The notes under the pieces were generated by a model that was not told where the DNA came from, ran no database searches, and saw only the letters and a list, made by a program, of their open reading frames with translations. Of a stretch of 64,000 nucleotides of DNA, positions 10,493 through 21,589 are shown piece after piece; positions within the stretch are counted from its first letter, which is position 1; each line of letters opens with the position of its first letter. This DNA comes from Unio delphinus (taxonomy: Eukaryota > Mollusca > Bivalvia > Unionida > Unionidae). The stretch lies in assembly GCA_029339505.1 (NCBI GenBank), contig JAQISU010000096.1, forward strand, positions 8,134,001 to 8,198,000. The letters are read 5' to 3'. Position numbers and translations under genes: made by a program.

Positions 10493-13400
10493 CCTACAGT
10501 CATTCAAGACAATTGTTACATCAGCACATTCAAGACTTTTTGGAATTGAAAATATTTTATACTTTTGACCTTGTAATAGAACATTTGGGATTGAATTCAC
10601 AATACTATGATTTCCTTTTAAATTTTTAGTGTATTTTCTAGAAAATTAACGTGTTTTTTGAATTTTACAAATCTTTTTGGTTTTGCGTTTTTCTCGTACA
10701 TGGTTTTAAGACCATTTAGTTGCAACAGGATTCATGTTATACAAACTCAAAATTCCATCTTTCATATTTTAATATTTATTTCTAACAGAATTTTATATTT
10801 TTAATAAAGGTTTTATCTTATTGGCCTAATGAGAAGTAAAGCAAAGATGGTTATAATCCAAGTTTTTTTTCTTTTCTTTTCCATTATAGAATCTGCCCCT
10901 GTTGCAGATCATGGTGTACTTTTCCCACATTATGAACTGGTGACAGAGGCAGAGGAATATGAAGAGATAAATGAAGAAAAAAGTGAGGAGGAGAAAATGA
11001 AAGACTTAAGTGCCTTTCTCAAGTCAGATGAAGCAAAAGACATAAATGATCTTCCTTTAAGTGAGCTGGAGAAAATAGCAGTATCAGAAAATGATAAGGT
11101 CTTCCTGAAGTTCAAGGAAAGGGTTACACATGAACCAGATCAGGTATGAAAGAAGAGTTATGATTAAATAATGGGATTCTTTTTCAGCATGTATTTTCTG
11201 ATTATGTCTATTGTGTACTGACCTGGACATCCAATATGGTCAACACAGTGGCCATCTTGATAATCTTATTATCTCTATTTCATTTTAATTTATGGTTATG
11301 TAACATGGGGTTTTCACTATAGAGAATGAAAAAGGAAATGATTTGACATTCAAAATGGATACAACAGCAGCCGTCTTGAGTATCATGCTGTTGCTATTTT
11401 GAATATGAGCATCAAGTTTTCACTGGAAGACTTCTTATGTTATTTATCGGTTATAAAGAGCAATTGTGCTGATCTGATAGTATAGATACCACAATAGCCC
11501 TCTTGAAATTATTGCTGCTACTCTTCCCAGATGGAAAGTCATATCAATATTGTGTTTTCACCAGATGATGCTTTTTTGATATCTGGTTGGTACTAAATTA
11601 GATGATGTAAACATGGCATCCAGTTGGATCACCATCTTGCTATTGCTGTCATATCAATATAGGGTTTTCAAACAAAGACTAATTATTATATCTAGTTGGT
11701 CCTGAATGAAAATGGTGCCCATCTGACCTCAAATTTGTCAGCCACATTGAACATATTAAAAATCTTCTATTTTTCCTGAATGGATGTCAAGTCAACATGG
11801 GGTTTTCACCAATAGTCTTTTACTGGTGTATAGTTTGCCCTCAGTGAAAATGGTGCCAATCTTACCCCTTACGTCAGCCATCACCCGTTGCTAATTTGAA
11901 ATACTTTAGGATACTTTTTTAACACTCAACAGTGCATAAGAAGACAATGTCTTATCTTGAATTGCTGGATTTTTTTCCAGGCATCTCTTGTTTTCTTGAT
12001 TGTTTTCACTGGTACAGAAACACTAGTTTAATAAAAAAGCTCCAAAACCTGTATTGATATTGAAGGGTGCTTTGGAAACACCAAACCCCCATCAGTATCA
12101 ATACAGGTCATGGGTCTGCATATTTGAATTACAGAAGTGTAGGACAAACCTCATTCTGTATTTTATGGGACAAGATGGTGTTAATCTATTACTTCTCTTG
12201 TCAGTGAAAGAAGTATTATAGCTGCTACGCATTCTTTATAAAAGATTTAACAATATTTTCTCTGCCATATTAGTTTTGCCATCACACACACACTTCATTT
12301 GTTGAGGGGAGGTATATTGGACTCTGCATGTCTGTCAATCCATCTGTTACATTATGTCTAGTTCATGTCTTATCAGCGTGTTGTAAAACAAATACAGTCT
12401 GCTTTGTCAGTTAATTTCTTTGGACATATCTGCATTTTAAAACTTTTGTTTATTCTGTCATAAATTTGTGCCTTATATTTATTGGATATCTTCATGAAAA
12501 TTAGTATTAATGTGTATCAAGACTAGACACTGTGCCACATGAGAAAATGGGCTCCCTCAGTTAAGTACTGTTAGAGTTATCTCCATATTTTGTAAAGTAT
12601 GTTTATTCAATTGCATTTTCATTGGCAATTCCTATTTTGTGAACTGCTTAAGATCTTATCAAGAATGATGGGTATGCATTTATATCATTATTAGGTGCTT
12701 TGCCAGGTTATGATGGTAAATTTTGGTAGACCCTAAATGATTTTCAGATTATTTTTATAACTTATAAAACTTGGGATACAAAATTAATGCAATTGTTTCA
12801 TATACTATAAGTCTTGGGACATCATAGAAAGAAATTTCTGGTTATTGTACCATCTACAGAACCAACAAGTTAGAAAATTTACAGAGCTTCAGTGAAATTT
12901 CTCTTACTGGGTGTTCTGTAATTGCTTGCTGTTTGATATATCTAATTTTATTCGTGTGAGATATAAAAACATTTATTTATACAAGTTTATACTTTAATCT
13001 TGGATTAGGTGCTAAGATACCAGTTAGGAGGTGACCCTCTGTGGGTTTCTGGAGAGCACATTCCCAAGGAAGAGGATATACCTAAATGCAGCTGTGGAGC
13101 GAAAAGAATTTTTGAATTCCAGGTATAGTATATCCTTTGGTTTGAAGTGTTTTCAGAAATTTGCCTCCAAATATTATATACCATTTTAATTATCTCAGTG
13201 AACCTTGTTCTTTTTGCATCAAGCTCTAGAGTAATCACCTTTTTTTGTCCATAGTTCATTTTTTCACACTTTTCATTACCTGCTTAACTCAGCAAACTAA
13301 TACTGTATATACTCACAATAAGTCTAGTCAAATTGCAAACAACAAAGACCCTGATCTGCCATAGTATAATGTGCATGCAAATCAGGGTGCATGTTGCTTG

Positions 13401-16400
13401 TTCTACTGATTACACCTTACTGAACAGTTCCAAGTGTTCTGGTGCATTATGTGACAGCAGATCTGGGTCTGTGCAGTTTGCAGTTGGACTCAACTTACAA
13501 GTGATATGATGTAGATAATTGGATGGTATTTGGTAGGTTTATTGTCTTTTACCCGTAAATGAGCCTTTTAAAGGTTTCATCTTTTCAGGAATGATTGTGA
13601 GATAGTTTCTTGCTCATTTGTTTCATCAGTAGTATATCTCCTTTTACCAGCATAGTATCAGAATAATTCTGATATTGTTTGGTATGTACATTGTTTCAAA
13701 CCCTACAGTATTTTGGTGTGTACACTGGAGGGTAATGCACACCCCAATTTTCAAGCCAGAATACTTTGGTTTTATGAGTCTCAGAAGAGTTATCACCCAT
13801 GATTCCATGTTTCTTTGCTTCGCACAACATTTGAACTAAATTTGGTATGTGGCTTCAGATTAAGGACACAGTTTGATTTTTAGTCTTCCACTGCTTCATG
13901 TACATGAGTTATTTCCCTTGATTGTCATCCACCTGAGTTTACTGAGCATTGTTGCATTTGACCAGATTTGAAATGCAGCTTTATATTGATAAGACCATGA
14001 TTGTCTTTAGTTTCAAGTATTCTACATTATCAGAATTATAGAAAAGCTATGACTCCTGATGGCTTGTCTTCCTAACTTTGCTTTCTGCGGCAAATCTTTC
14101 CTAATTCAGACTATATTTTTGTTGTTGGGTGTTAGTGTGCATATATTTTATTATTGTCTGTGTTTGTGTTTGAGAAAGTACTTATATCTATTAATATAGA
14201 CTGTAAATGAGAAATCAGGACTTCAACAATTATGTATAATACTCAAAGAGTGGCATTAAAGGGAATCTGTAAAATCCTAATATTTAAATGTTCAAATGTC
14301 AGTAGATTAATTTTTTTTATAATCCTGGCTTATTATTGCACCTCATCTGGATTGGATGGTCATATCAACATGGGATTTCACTAAAAGACTTCTTTTCTTA
14401 TAATGACTAGTTGGTCCTAAATGAAAATACAGGTATACCTCATTAAGGACATTCGCATTACGGCATTCCGCTCATATGGCATTGTTTTTAATTTGTTGTC
14501 ACTTTGGAGACTAAAACAAAATATTCGCGTGGCACTCAAAATTTAATGTTACGCTATTGATTGTGGGGCTAATTCAAGCACCTTTGTCTACCAAGTTGAT
14601 GAGTGAGTTGTATTGAATGCTGTGTATTCATAACAAAGACTGCATTGTATATAGCTCGCAGCGAGCCGAGAGGTAAATACTGTGTATGGGCATTGGTACG
14701 TGTGTGTCATACTCTGACAATTTTTTTTATTTCATTAGTCATGGCCTCTAAATCTAGTGCTAGTGGAAAAGGGAGTCGTAACCCTCTTACTTTAAATCAA
14801 AAGCTAGAAACGATACAGCTTAGTGAGAAGGGCATGTCGAACGTCGAGATAGTCAGTGAGCTAGGTTTGGCGCGACAAACAGTTAGCACGGTAGTGATAG
14901 CAAAAGAGAAGGTTTTAAAAGAAATTAAAAGTGAGACTCCAGTGCACACAATAGTGATAAGGAAGCGAGCTAGCCTTATTGCCGATATGGAGAAAGTGTT
15001 AGTCTTAGTATTTTTATATTTTTGTAAATATTAAACCAATTGTGGTGTGTACAGTGTCTGATTTACCTAAACTTATCACTAGGTCCGTCACACGTCCTGC
15101 TCGCTTTACGACTGACTGGTCGGCAGGAACCGAATGTAGTCATAAGTTGAAGATTACCTTTACAGGGTTCGTACGGTCTTTGAAGGTCTTTGAGAGTTTG
15201 GGAAAAATGAGGTAGCATTTTCAAGGCCTTGAAAGTTTGGGAAAATCGAGCATATTACCCTGAGGTCTTTAAAAGTCTTTGAAAATTGAAAAAAAAAAGA
15301 ACTCCAAACATTAATTTCTTTCCAGAATCACAAATAAAATTATCCGAGGTTGTTAGATTCAGATGTAATCTAGTTATCCTGGTTTCTTTCTTTTGATGAC
15401 CCGTTCAGTTTATTGCCGCCGCATTAACAAAAGAGGCTTTGTTTTGTTTGGCCATCCAAAGTATGCCTTGGCGGCGACTTCAATCGCACATGCACTCTTC
15501 ATCAAAGCAAGACGGTGCCGCTACACACTTCATCAAAGGATGTCACCAATTAAATTGGCCATGGTTGTTAGCTTCGGATATAGCTGGTTTTCCTGGCTTC
15601 TTTCGTTTGACGAATAGTTCAATTTGATTGGACGAGTCCATCACTTTTAGCCAATCAAAATGTTAATTACGCTAATTCTACGTAGAAAGTTCGCGAAAGT
15701 TACACGCTCGAGAATTCAAAATTTGTTCATTCGATTTACATATTCTTCAAGTTCAGTGTTTAAAAATGCCAGGTCTTTGGTCTTTCAACGATATCTGGCT
15801 TGAACAAGAGAAATACAAGGAATGGCTGCAAAAGGATAAATTATGTAAACGAAAGACGTTTTGTACATTGTGTAAAAGAGCGAGCAACTTGGCTTCAATT
15901 GGAGAAGGAGTCCATGCAAATTAGTAACTACATACTGTTCATTTTGTGGAACGAAGATGCAGAAGTATAAGCTATTTGTAATTTTGGGCAAAATAATGTT
16001 AACTCATTATTCTTCGGGTATAAAATAAGATATTGTTTAATGTGATGATTTGGGAGATATGGCAAAAGAGGGCCCGTTTAAATTTACTTATACCGTCTGT
16101 TTATTTAACACGTTTGAGGGGGAAAAAATAATTTTCGAAAATTTTGTTCTACATAATAATGTTCCTTGGTTTAATATAAATACATAGATTGTAATAAATT
16201 CAATTCACGGATATACAGTTTCAAAGTGCGCATGCGTACATTATAGTAGAGTTAGGCAAGAGTTGTTGTTCTTGAATTGTGAGTCTATAAAAAAAAAACG
16301 TGTGCTGTGAAGCTTTAACTGTAAGAAGTAAAGTCATTTGATTAGGTAAATAAATAAAAGAATTAAAAAAAACGTATTTCCAGTTGATGGAATATCCCCG

Positions 16401-19400
16401 TTTCTCATTGCCGACCCTCGACTTTTTCCCCAATGGTATTTTAAAAAAAATTAAATTCACATTGCCGAAATTGATTTGTGTATCTATAGTCTGACTATAC
16501 ATCCCCATTTGTTTGTACCCCTATCGATTTCAATAACGAAAATAATTAAATGATAAAAAGTGTACAGTACTAAAGCAACTGAATCATTGATTTATAATTT
16601 CTAACCTGAATGTGACCAGAATGGCACTAATACTGCCATCTCCTGCACATTTCATGATTAACGGACTTTCCAAAGAAAAAAACGGGTTGGTATAGTTCGA
16701 CTATAATTGAGCACGTTTTGCCCAGTACTTTGAAGTGCTTGAAATATTACTAGATTTATAGATAATGTTTCTTTTTTAAAAAAATGAAGAAAAAAACACG
16801 CCCAACCTTGATGAAGTGTTTTATTCTGTCCTTTCCAAAATAAAGGAATATGTCGAACTTTGGTGTGGTCTCCAGAAAATGTTGTTGTTGTCACATGGGC
16901 AGGCAACAGTGGAGAGAGGATTTTCTGTCAACAAACGGGTATCTGTTGAGAACCTCAGCAGAGAAAGCCTCAGAGCTCAAGGGCTAATCATTGACACAAT
17001 GAGAAAAGCAGGTGGACCTTTGGAATCATCATTAGCAATGAAATGATGACACATGGCTCCTTTGCAAGACATAAGTACCATGCTTATCTGGATAAGAAGA
17101 AAGCAGAGAAGGATGAGAAAAACCAAAAAGGAAAGAAACGGGAGTTAGCCTTGGATGAAGTGGAAAAACTTAAAGCCAGAAAACTTCCTCTGTACAGAAA
17201 GCAGATGAGGTAGAGTTAACAGGACCCATTGTGCATGTCACAGAGTCAAATGCTCTTAGGAGAAAAGCAGAGGAAGAGATGACAGTGGTAGCGTCTCTTT
17301 CCAAAATGATTGAAGAGAAAAGAAAGCAAATATAACAAGGCATTTAAAGCAATGCTGATGTCTGTTAAGAGAACAATTTATTTTGTATTAAATCTGACAC
17401 GTATGTTACATATTTCTGAAAGAACAACGAATGTTAACTTATCTTCCAGATAATTATAATACAATTTAAGGAAATTAATTATAGTTTGACTTTAATCAGT
17501 AATCAATATTGTAGTATTTGGCATTCATTTTTCTCATATAACCTGTATACACTATTAGCAAAAATAGGTCTTTGAAATCTCCGTGGTCTTTGAAAGTTTG
17601 GGAAAAGTCTTTGAATTTATCATCCATAGTTCAGTATGAACCCTGCTTTATATCGTATTTTCTTTCAGCCTAGTGCTATTGTGCAATCAATATATGATGT
17701 AGGAAATAGATTTTAAAGCTTTTATATATGCTACCAAGTGAAAACAAATGTGACTCACTTTACGGCTCTATTCACATTGCGGCGGTGGTCTGGAACCGAA
17801 CCCGTTGTATTAGCGAGGTATACCTGTAGTGCCAATTTGAGGTCCAGTTAGGTATTAGCGAGGTATACCTGTAGTGCCAATTTGAGGTCCAGTTAGGTTG
17901 CCTTAGTAGCCATCTTTTAATCAATACTCCACATGAATGGATGGGCAGATGAACATGGAGTTTCATTAAAAGATTTCTTATCATATTCATATATTGTTGG
18001 TCCTGAATAAAAAATATGCTGATCTGAAGTCCAATATGGCAGTCATGGTGGATATCTTGAAAATTGTACTGCAGCTCTGCATGAACAGAAAGTTGATCCT
18101 AAAGGAAATGGTAGCAATCTGACTTTTGTTGTATGACCACAACAGCAGCTATCGGGAAAACCTTGTTGCTGTTACTCCTGAATGGAATGTCATATTGACA
18201 TAGAATATTCACCAAAGGTTTTATTATGATGTTTACTTGGTCCATTGTTTCCAGCATTAAAATCTTGTTGTTACTACTTGTCTTGAATGAATGGTCACAT
18301 CCTGATAGAGTTTTCACCAAAAGACTTCTTATGTTTTGTTGATCAAAAGTGAAAATGTGATCTGATGTCCCATATGTGACCATCTTGAAAAACTTGTGTT
18401 AGCTACCTCCCTTGAAGTGAAAGTCATTTTGACATGGAGTTTGCAACAGAAGAGTTCTTATGTTGTCTAGATGACTAAGCTTATATGGTGTCTATATTGA
18501 AAATCTTGTTTTCTCAACTCCACCCCAATGGATGGTGCTAGATAAAAGTGGTACCAGTTCTGCCGCCAAAATAGCTGCAATGATGGCTGTTGCGAAAATC
18601 TTGTCAATACTCATCAAAAACTTTGATCTAAATAAAATGGGTGCCCATCTGACATCCTGAATGTCCACCACAGCAGCTAATTTAAAAGTCATATTGTACT
18701 GAAGAATCTCAGAGATGGTTTCAACACTTAGCAACTAAAGGAAGAAATGATATTATCTTGAATACCTGAATATTTTTTTTTAACCCAGTAGAGCATCAGT
18801 CCCTTGGACGTTTGTTGTAAGAGTTGGATGCTTGTATGACAGAATTTTATGAATGCGTTGTAAGGCCAAGTGAGCTTGAGGTATGACCCTTTGATCATTA
18901 TCCAGCTGGTTTTCATTAACAATTGCTGTTTTCAGCTTGTCAATAATTACAAGACATGTTTCAATGTTTCAGCTATACTTGACTCTGAGCATTTTAGCAT
19001 AAAGGCCTTCAAGTTTTAACAAAGAATGTCTATCCATCATCATGGCAAATGATACTAAAATATATAGATATTTATGAACAACTTGTTTACCAAAACTGTT
19101 CAATAGAATGTCACCAAACTTGATAGGCCTCGACATGAAAACGTTTCATGTACTATATTTAAGATGCCATTAAATATGGCTGTCATGATTATAAATAATT
19201 GAACAGAGTTGAATAAAATTTTGCCAAAGACATACTGGCAAGAAAACCTTTCAGATTTGTATACCAATCCAGATAGGTCAATCAGCATTACTAAAATTAG
19301 AAAAACCTTCAAATATTTTCTCAAAATCTGCTTATTAAACTTTGACCAAGGTTGACAGCATCCTGCATCAATATTTTATGATAGATTCATATCTACTGTT

Positions 19401-20648
19401 AGTAAGACTAAAAAACAATTTTAATAACTTCACAGAGACTGCTTATGAGAATAGGACCAAATTTGAAAGAAAGCTTTCTGGTGCTTTCAGATTTATATGT
19501 CATTAATTCTTCTTCAGACATGACCACCATTACTAAAAGTTGAAAATCCTTCCAGTAACTTCTAAAAAGCACTAAACAAAAAGTTTACAAACTTTACAAA
19601 TAGTTTTCTGATGGGAAAGAGCTTTATAGTTTGTATAAATGACATCAATGTGCCAAAATATATGGCTACTGTTACTGAAAATAAAAAAAATTCAAATAAG
19701 TTGTTCTGAATAACTGTACAACAGAATATCACCAAGTTTGTATGGCTTGAATGCTTTTAAAATTCGTACAAATTATGCCGTTCCACCATCAAATATGCAT
19801 GCCAGCAATAAAAGTAGAAAAACAGAATTTGACCAGCTTTACACAAATCATCCTGGCAGTAAATGATGCTAATTTGTTATCAAATATGGATGAAGAAACA
19901 AAAGCTGTAAATAAACCATAAAATAGTTGTTTCTGATCTATGATATGCTGTCAGCCGCTTGGGAGAAATTTCTACAGAAAAGATTTTACTAATCTAGACT
20001 TTTTGCCAGCAGATTTTTTTATTTGGACAAATGTTATAAAATGATCTCAGTCTTACTTGGGCCTTTTGTTAGTGGAAAGCTCTGAAACTTTCTTCAGATT
20101 TTGGTTATTAACATGTTCATGTTGATTAGTACATGTATTGGCTTTTATAAGATGCAGTAGAATCACCTTATCATGAGTTAGGAATGTTATGCAGGAGAGA
20201 TGTGGATATATATGTGTGTAAAGTGACACTACATAGCCAGGTTTGTGCTGATGTGCCATCCATCCAAGCTGCCTGGATAGTGTATCCAATTGCATAGACC
20301 CAGATATGCCATTATATAAAGTACTAATAGATCAGGGTTTATGCTGTGTAGATGACATTACAATTCTGCTACTTCATTTTATAACATTACCATGAATGTT
20401 GTTGTAGTTAGGTATGTATTTTTACTAAGGGACAAATACAGTATTACTACTTATACTCTAAAAAATTGTATCTATTTCTGATTCAGGTGATGCCCCAGCT
20501 GTTGATTCATCTTAACGTGGATTCCCTCGGAGACAGCATAGACTGGGGAACTCTTTGTGTATTTACCTGTGCAGATAGTTGTGACATAGGGAACAACTAT
20601 CATGAAGAATTTGTGTACAAGCAGGACTTTTCTGACAATAATCAGTGA
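8853..20648 (+). CDS. PDCD2: Programmed cell death protein 2 (four coding exons)
   Basis: Exons are 8853-9381, 10890-11143, 13009-13122 and 20487-20648, totalling 1059 nt or 352 residues plus TGA. All junctions are GT-AG and phases match (exon 1 leaves one base, G, completed by AA at 10890; later junctions are phase 0). Exon 1 encodes the PDCD2 N-terminus ([29 protein letters not shown]) and a MYND-type zinc finger at about residues 133-170 (CIVCG, CARCQ, YCSKGHQ, HKKAC). Exon 2 carries an acidic linker. Exons 3-4 carry the PDCD2_C domain ([48 protein letters not shown]). The ATG at 8853 is chosen because [11 protein letters not shown] matches the family start; an in-frame ATG at 8790 would add 21 atypical residues. 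The family is a cytosolic/nuclear chaperone for ribosomal protein uS5 (RPS2) in 40S assembly. The exon 1 donor (GTTTTG) is weak but gives the right fusion. Confidence 0.95.
9382..10377. other. PDCD2 intron 1, first part
   Basis: About 9465-9550 (TCATTGATTTATAATTTC, CTTAATGGACTTTCC) is a diverged copy of 16583-16675, which lies inside the hAT element, so it is probably transposon-derived. The rest is AT-rich without recognisable content. Confidence 0.5.
10399..10488. repeat. (AT)n microsatellite in PDCD2 intron 1
   Basis: About 43 AT/TA units with one phase slip near 10413. Open frames rich in Tyr-Ile on both strands are artefacts of this repeat. Confidence 0.95.
11215..11910. repeat. Diverged tandem repeat (~110-135 bp units)
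   Basis: In PDCD2 intron 2. Units share a pattern of GGTCCTGAATGAAAATGGTG, CAATATGGTCA, CAGCAGCCATCTTGA and CATGGGGTTTTCAC, with the 'CCATCTTG' block near 11248, 11371, 11498, 11631 and 11739. The same family is found at 14330-14429, 17829-18740 and 25490-26020. The copies are old and differ at many positions. I do not recognise the origin. Confidence 0.7.
12040..12112. repeat. Imperfect hairpin
   Basis: CAAAACCTGTATTGATATTG (starting near 12041) pairs with a mirrored CAGTATCAATACAGGT near 12092-12107, with a loop of about 30 bp. It may be a small MITE or a stem-loop. No function can be assigned. Confidence 0.6.
13325..13500. mobile_element. Palindromic MITE, family M1
   Basis: Outer arms are AATTGCAAACAACAAAGACC/CTGATCTGCCA on the left and GCAGATCTGGGTCTGTGCAG/TTTGCAGTTGGACT on the right, reverse complements of each other with a few mismatches. 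The interior repeats the same GATCTG/CAGATC theme. Related copies are at 20290-20353, 38281-38436, 40061-40190, 51826-51893, 54205-54335 and 62595-62772. There is no coding capacity. It lies in PDCD2 intron 3. Confidence 0.75.
13501..14329. other. PDCD2 intron 3, unique-looking part
   Basis: No gene, repeat or motif recognised apart from T-rich tracts. Confidence 0.5.
14741..15034 (+). pseudogene. Tigger transposase N-terminus (CENP-B-type HTH), truncated
   Basis: Starting at the ATG at 14741, about 87 residues match the Tigger/CENP-B N-terminal helix-turn-helix: [63 protein letters not shown] and [12 protein letters not shown]. The match ends at about 15000 and the frame then runs into unrelated LVFLYFCKY and a stop. 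The CENP-B DNA-binding second domain and the DDE catalytic domain are absent, so the copy is an internally deleted, inactive derivative. The longer open frame from 14603 includes 46 upstream residues unlike the family. Confidence 0.85.
15766..15924 (+). pseudogene. hAT-like transposase N-terminus, broken
   Basis: The ATG at 15766 opens a 52-codon frame: [20 protein letters not shown], then [16 protein letters not shown]. This fits the start of a hAT-like transposase family with a F-N-x-x-W-L...W-L motif followed by a C-x-x-C zinc-finger half. It ends at a TAG at 15922 just where the second zinc ligands (H..C/H) would come. The following ~0.9 kb has no catalytic core, so the middle is deleted. 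Confidence 0.6.
16801..17335 (+). pseudogene. hAT transposase C-terminal dimerisation region, frameshifted
   Basis: 16801-17043 reads [41 protein letters not shown], ending in [14 protein letters not shown]. This is the hAT C-terminal dimerisation signature (A-x-V-E-R-x-F-S). The frame stops at TGA 17044, but the protein continues in a second frame from 17043 ([20 protein letters not shown]) to a TAG near 17213. A third piece in another frame ([15 protein letters not shown]..) ends with TAA at 17335. The charged Lys/Glu tail and SNALRRKA match the same transposase family. At least two frameshifts make it a pseudogene. Confidence 0.8.
17808..17897. repeat. 45-bp tandem duplication across the Tigger right end
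   Basis: A 45-bp unit (TATTAGCGAGGTATACCTGT, then AGTGCCAATTTGAGGTCCAG, then TTAGG) occurs twice in a row. It contains the last bases of the Tigger terminal repeat plus host flank, so the duplication happened after insertion. The extra terminal repeat near 17860-17871 could be mistaken for the true element end. Confidence 0.85.
17898..18740. repeat. Diverged tandem repeat, same family as 11215-11910
   Basis: Repeated blocks TTGGTCCTGAATAAAAA, CCAATATGGCAGTCATGG, ATCTTGAAAA and CATGGAGTTT. The Tigger element inserted inside this array, because 14330-14429 belongs to it as well. Minus-strand open frames here are repeat artefacts. Confidence 0.7.
19030..19960. repeat. Old imperfect repeats in PDCD2 intron 3
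   Basis: Phrases such as CAATAGAATGTCACCAAACTTGATAGG (near 19102) and CAACAGAATATCACCAAGTTTGTATGG (near 19720), each followed by a similar run, show a degraded repeat. No clear period or coding content. Confidence 0.45.
20290..20353. mobile_element. MITE family M1, fragment
   Basis: AATTGCATAGACCCAGATATGCCATT and CTAATAGATCAGGGTTTATGCTG are the two arms of the M1 palindrome, shortened and mutated. Confidence 0.5.
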
Positions 20649-20713
20649 CATTATTTTCAGTTTGCCTCTGTTAAAAATGTAAACACTGATAAGGGTATCA
20701 GTATTCAACAAGG

Positions 20714-20925
20714 GACTCCGAGTGTCTAAAGTTCTGTCCATCACATATCACTGCCATCTCACTTCTGTCTGTGTGGTTTCAAGTCTCAGATTCATCAAAT
20801 GTGGGTATGCGAGAAAGCTTGCTGGTAGCTTCCTGTGGGTCGGTGGTTCTTTCTGGAGGTTTTCCCAGGTTTTTTCTCCATCATTATCAAGTGCTGGAAA
20901 ATGGCATTAAACTCTACAAAAACAG
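20714..20925 (+). mobile_element. SINE family A copy
   Basis: About 65 bp downstream of the PDCD2 stop. The tRNA-like head is damaged (GACTCCGAGTGTCTAAAG). The body is clear: GAGAAAGCTTGCTGGTAG, GTGGGTCGGTGGTTCTTTC and GCTGGAAAATGGCATTAAAC. Compared with 4530-4790 there are small deletions. It probably lies in the PDCD2 3' UTR or just beyond it. Confidence 0.85.
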
Positions 20926-21585
20926 TATTCTTCTATATTTATAATCTTAATCGTTATTAGGAGCCCAAAGGGAATTGGTTGTCTAGTGAACCAAAATTTC
21001 TTGTTCATATTATTGGTTTTCACATACTTTAACTTAAGAAAAATAATATGAACTTAATTATATATTATTGGGGCAGATACAGTTTTTTTAGAATTATTTA
21101 TTCCATTGTAAGTCCAAATAGGAATAGTCTTTAAAATCATTTTATTTGCCTTTTCAATATAGATCATCCTATCGTATTACTGACTTGGGGGTAAATTGAT
21201 TCAAGCTAAATATTGCTTTGAATCTTCTTTGAGGACACCAGATAATTTTGTACATGATCAGTTACATTGAAATCATTAAAATGTTGACATTTTGAAAGAT
21301 GGGCTACTAGTATTAATGGATGTCTTTTGTCACTTCAAGTCATAAATATAATTTTTTTTGTAATTAATTAAGTATCAAAGAAAATGTAACTCTATTTTTA
21401 GAACCACCAAAAATGACATAAGATGAATGAATAGTGAAAAAATAAAACATACATGCCACCCTCGGATGAAAAAGAGGAATTAAAGCAGAAAAAGCATAAT
21501 CCACAAATAACATTCTAAAGTTTCAATAAACAATGATTTATTTGCTCTTCTCATCTTTTAACATCCTTTACTGTTTCAAGTTTTC
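20926..21585. other. Downstream of PDCD2, no gene seen
   Basis: AT-rich. Candidate polyadenylation hexamers AATAAA occur near 21442 and 21525, but none is close to the stop codon and I cannot choose one. Confidence 0.4.
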
Positions 21586-21589
21586 ATAT

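Larger units (their letters stand above)
15163..17645 (+). mobile_element. hAT-like DNA transposon inside the Tigger element
   Basis: The left end CAGGGTTCGTACGGTCTTTG at 15163 and the right end CAGTATGAACCCTG ending at 17645 form inverted ends, and both subterminal regions repeat GTCTTTGAAAGTTTGGGAAAA. Tigger sequence lies on both sides. A clean 8-bp target duplication is not seen (TACCTTTA on the left, CTTTATAT on the right), so the junctions have mutated or the boundary is a few bases off. Transposase remnants are at 15766-15924 and 16801-17335. Confidence 0.7.
14430..17826 (+). mobile_element. Tigger/pogo DNA transposon with nested hAT
   Basis: The left end CAGGTATACCTCATTAAGG starts at 14430 and the right end GCGAGGTATACCTG stops at 17826. 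The terminal 12 bp (CAGGTATACCTC) are perfect inverted repeats, and TA lies on both outer sides, the target site used by Tc1/mariner/pogo elements. The left part holds the transposase N-terminus (14741-15000). Most of the transposase is gone, and an hAT element occupies 15163-17645. The whole block sits in PDCD2 intron 3. Confidence 0.85.

Noticed and set aside
10378..10629. Tyr-Ile repeat frames
   Set aside because: (AT)n microsatellite translation; the same holds for 45855-46132.
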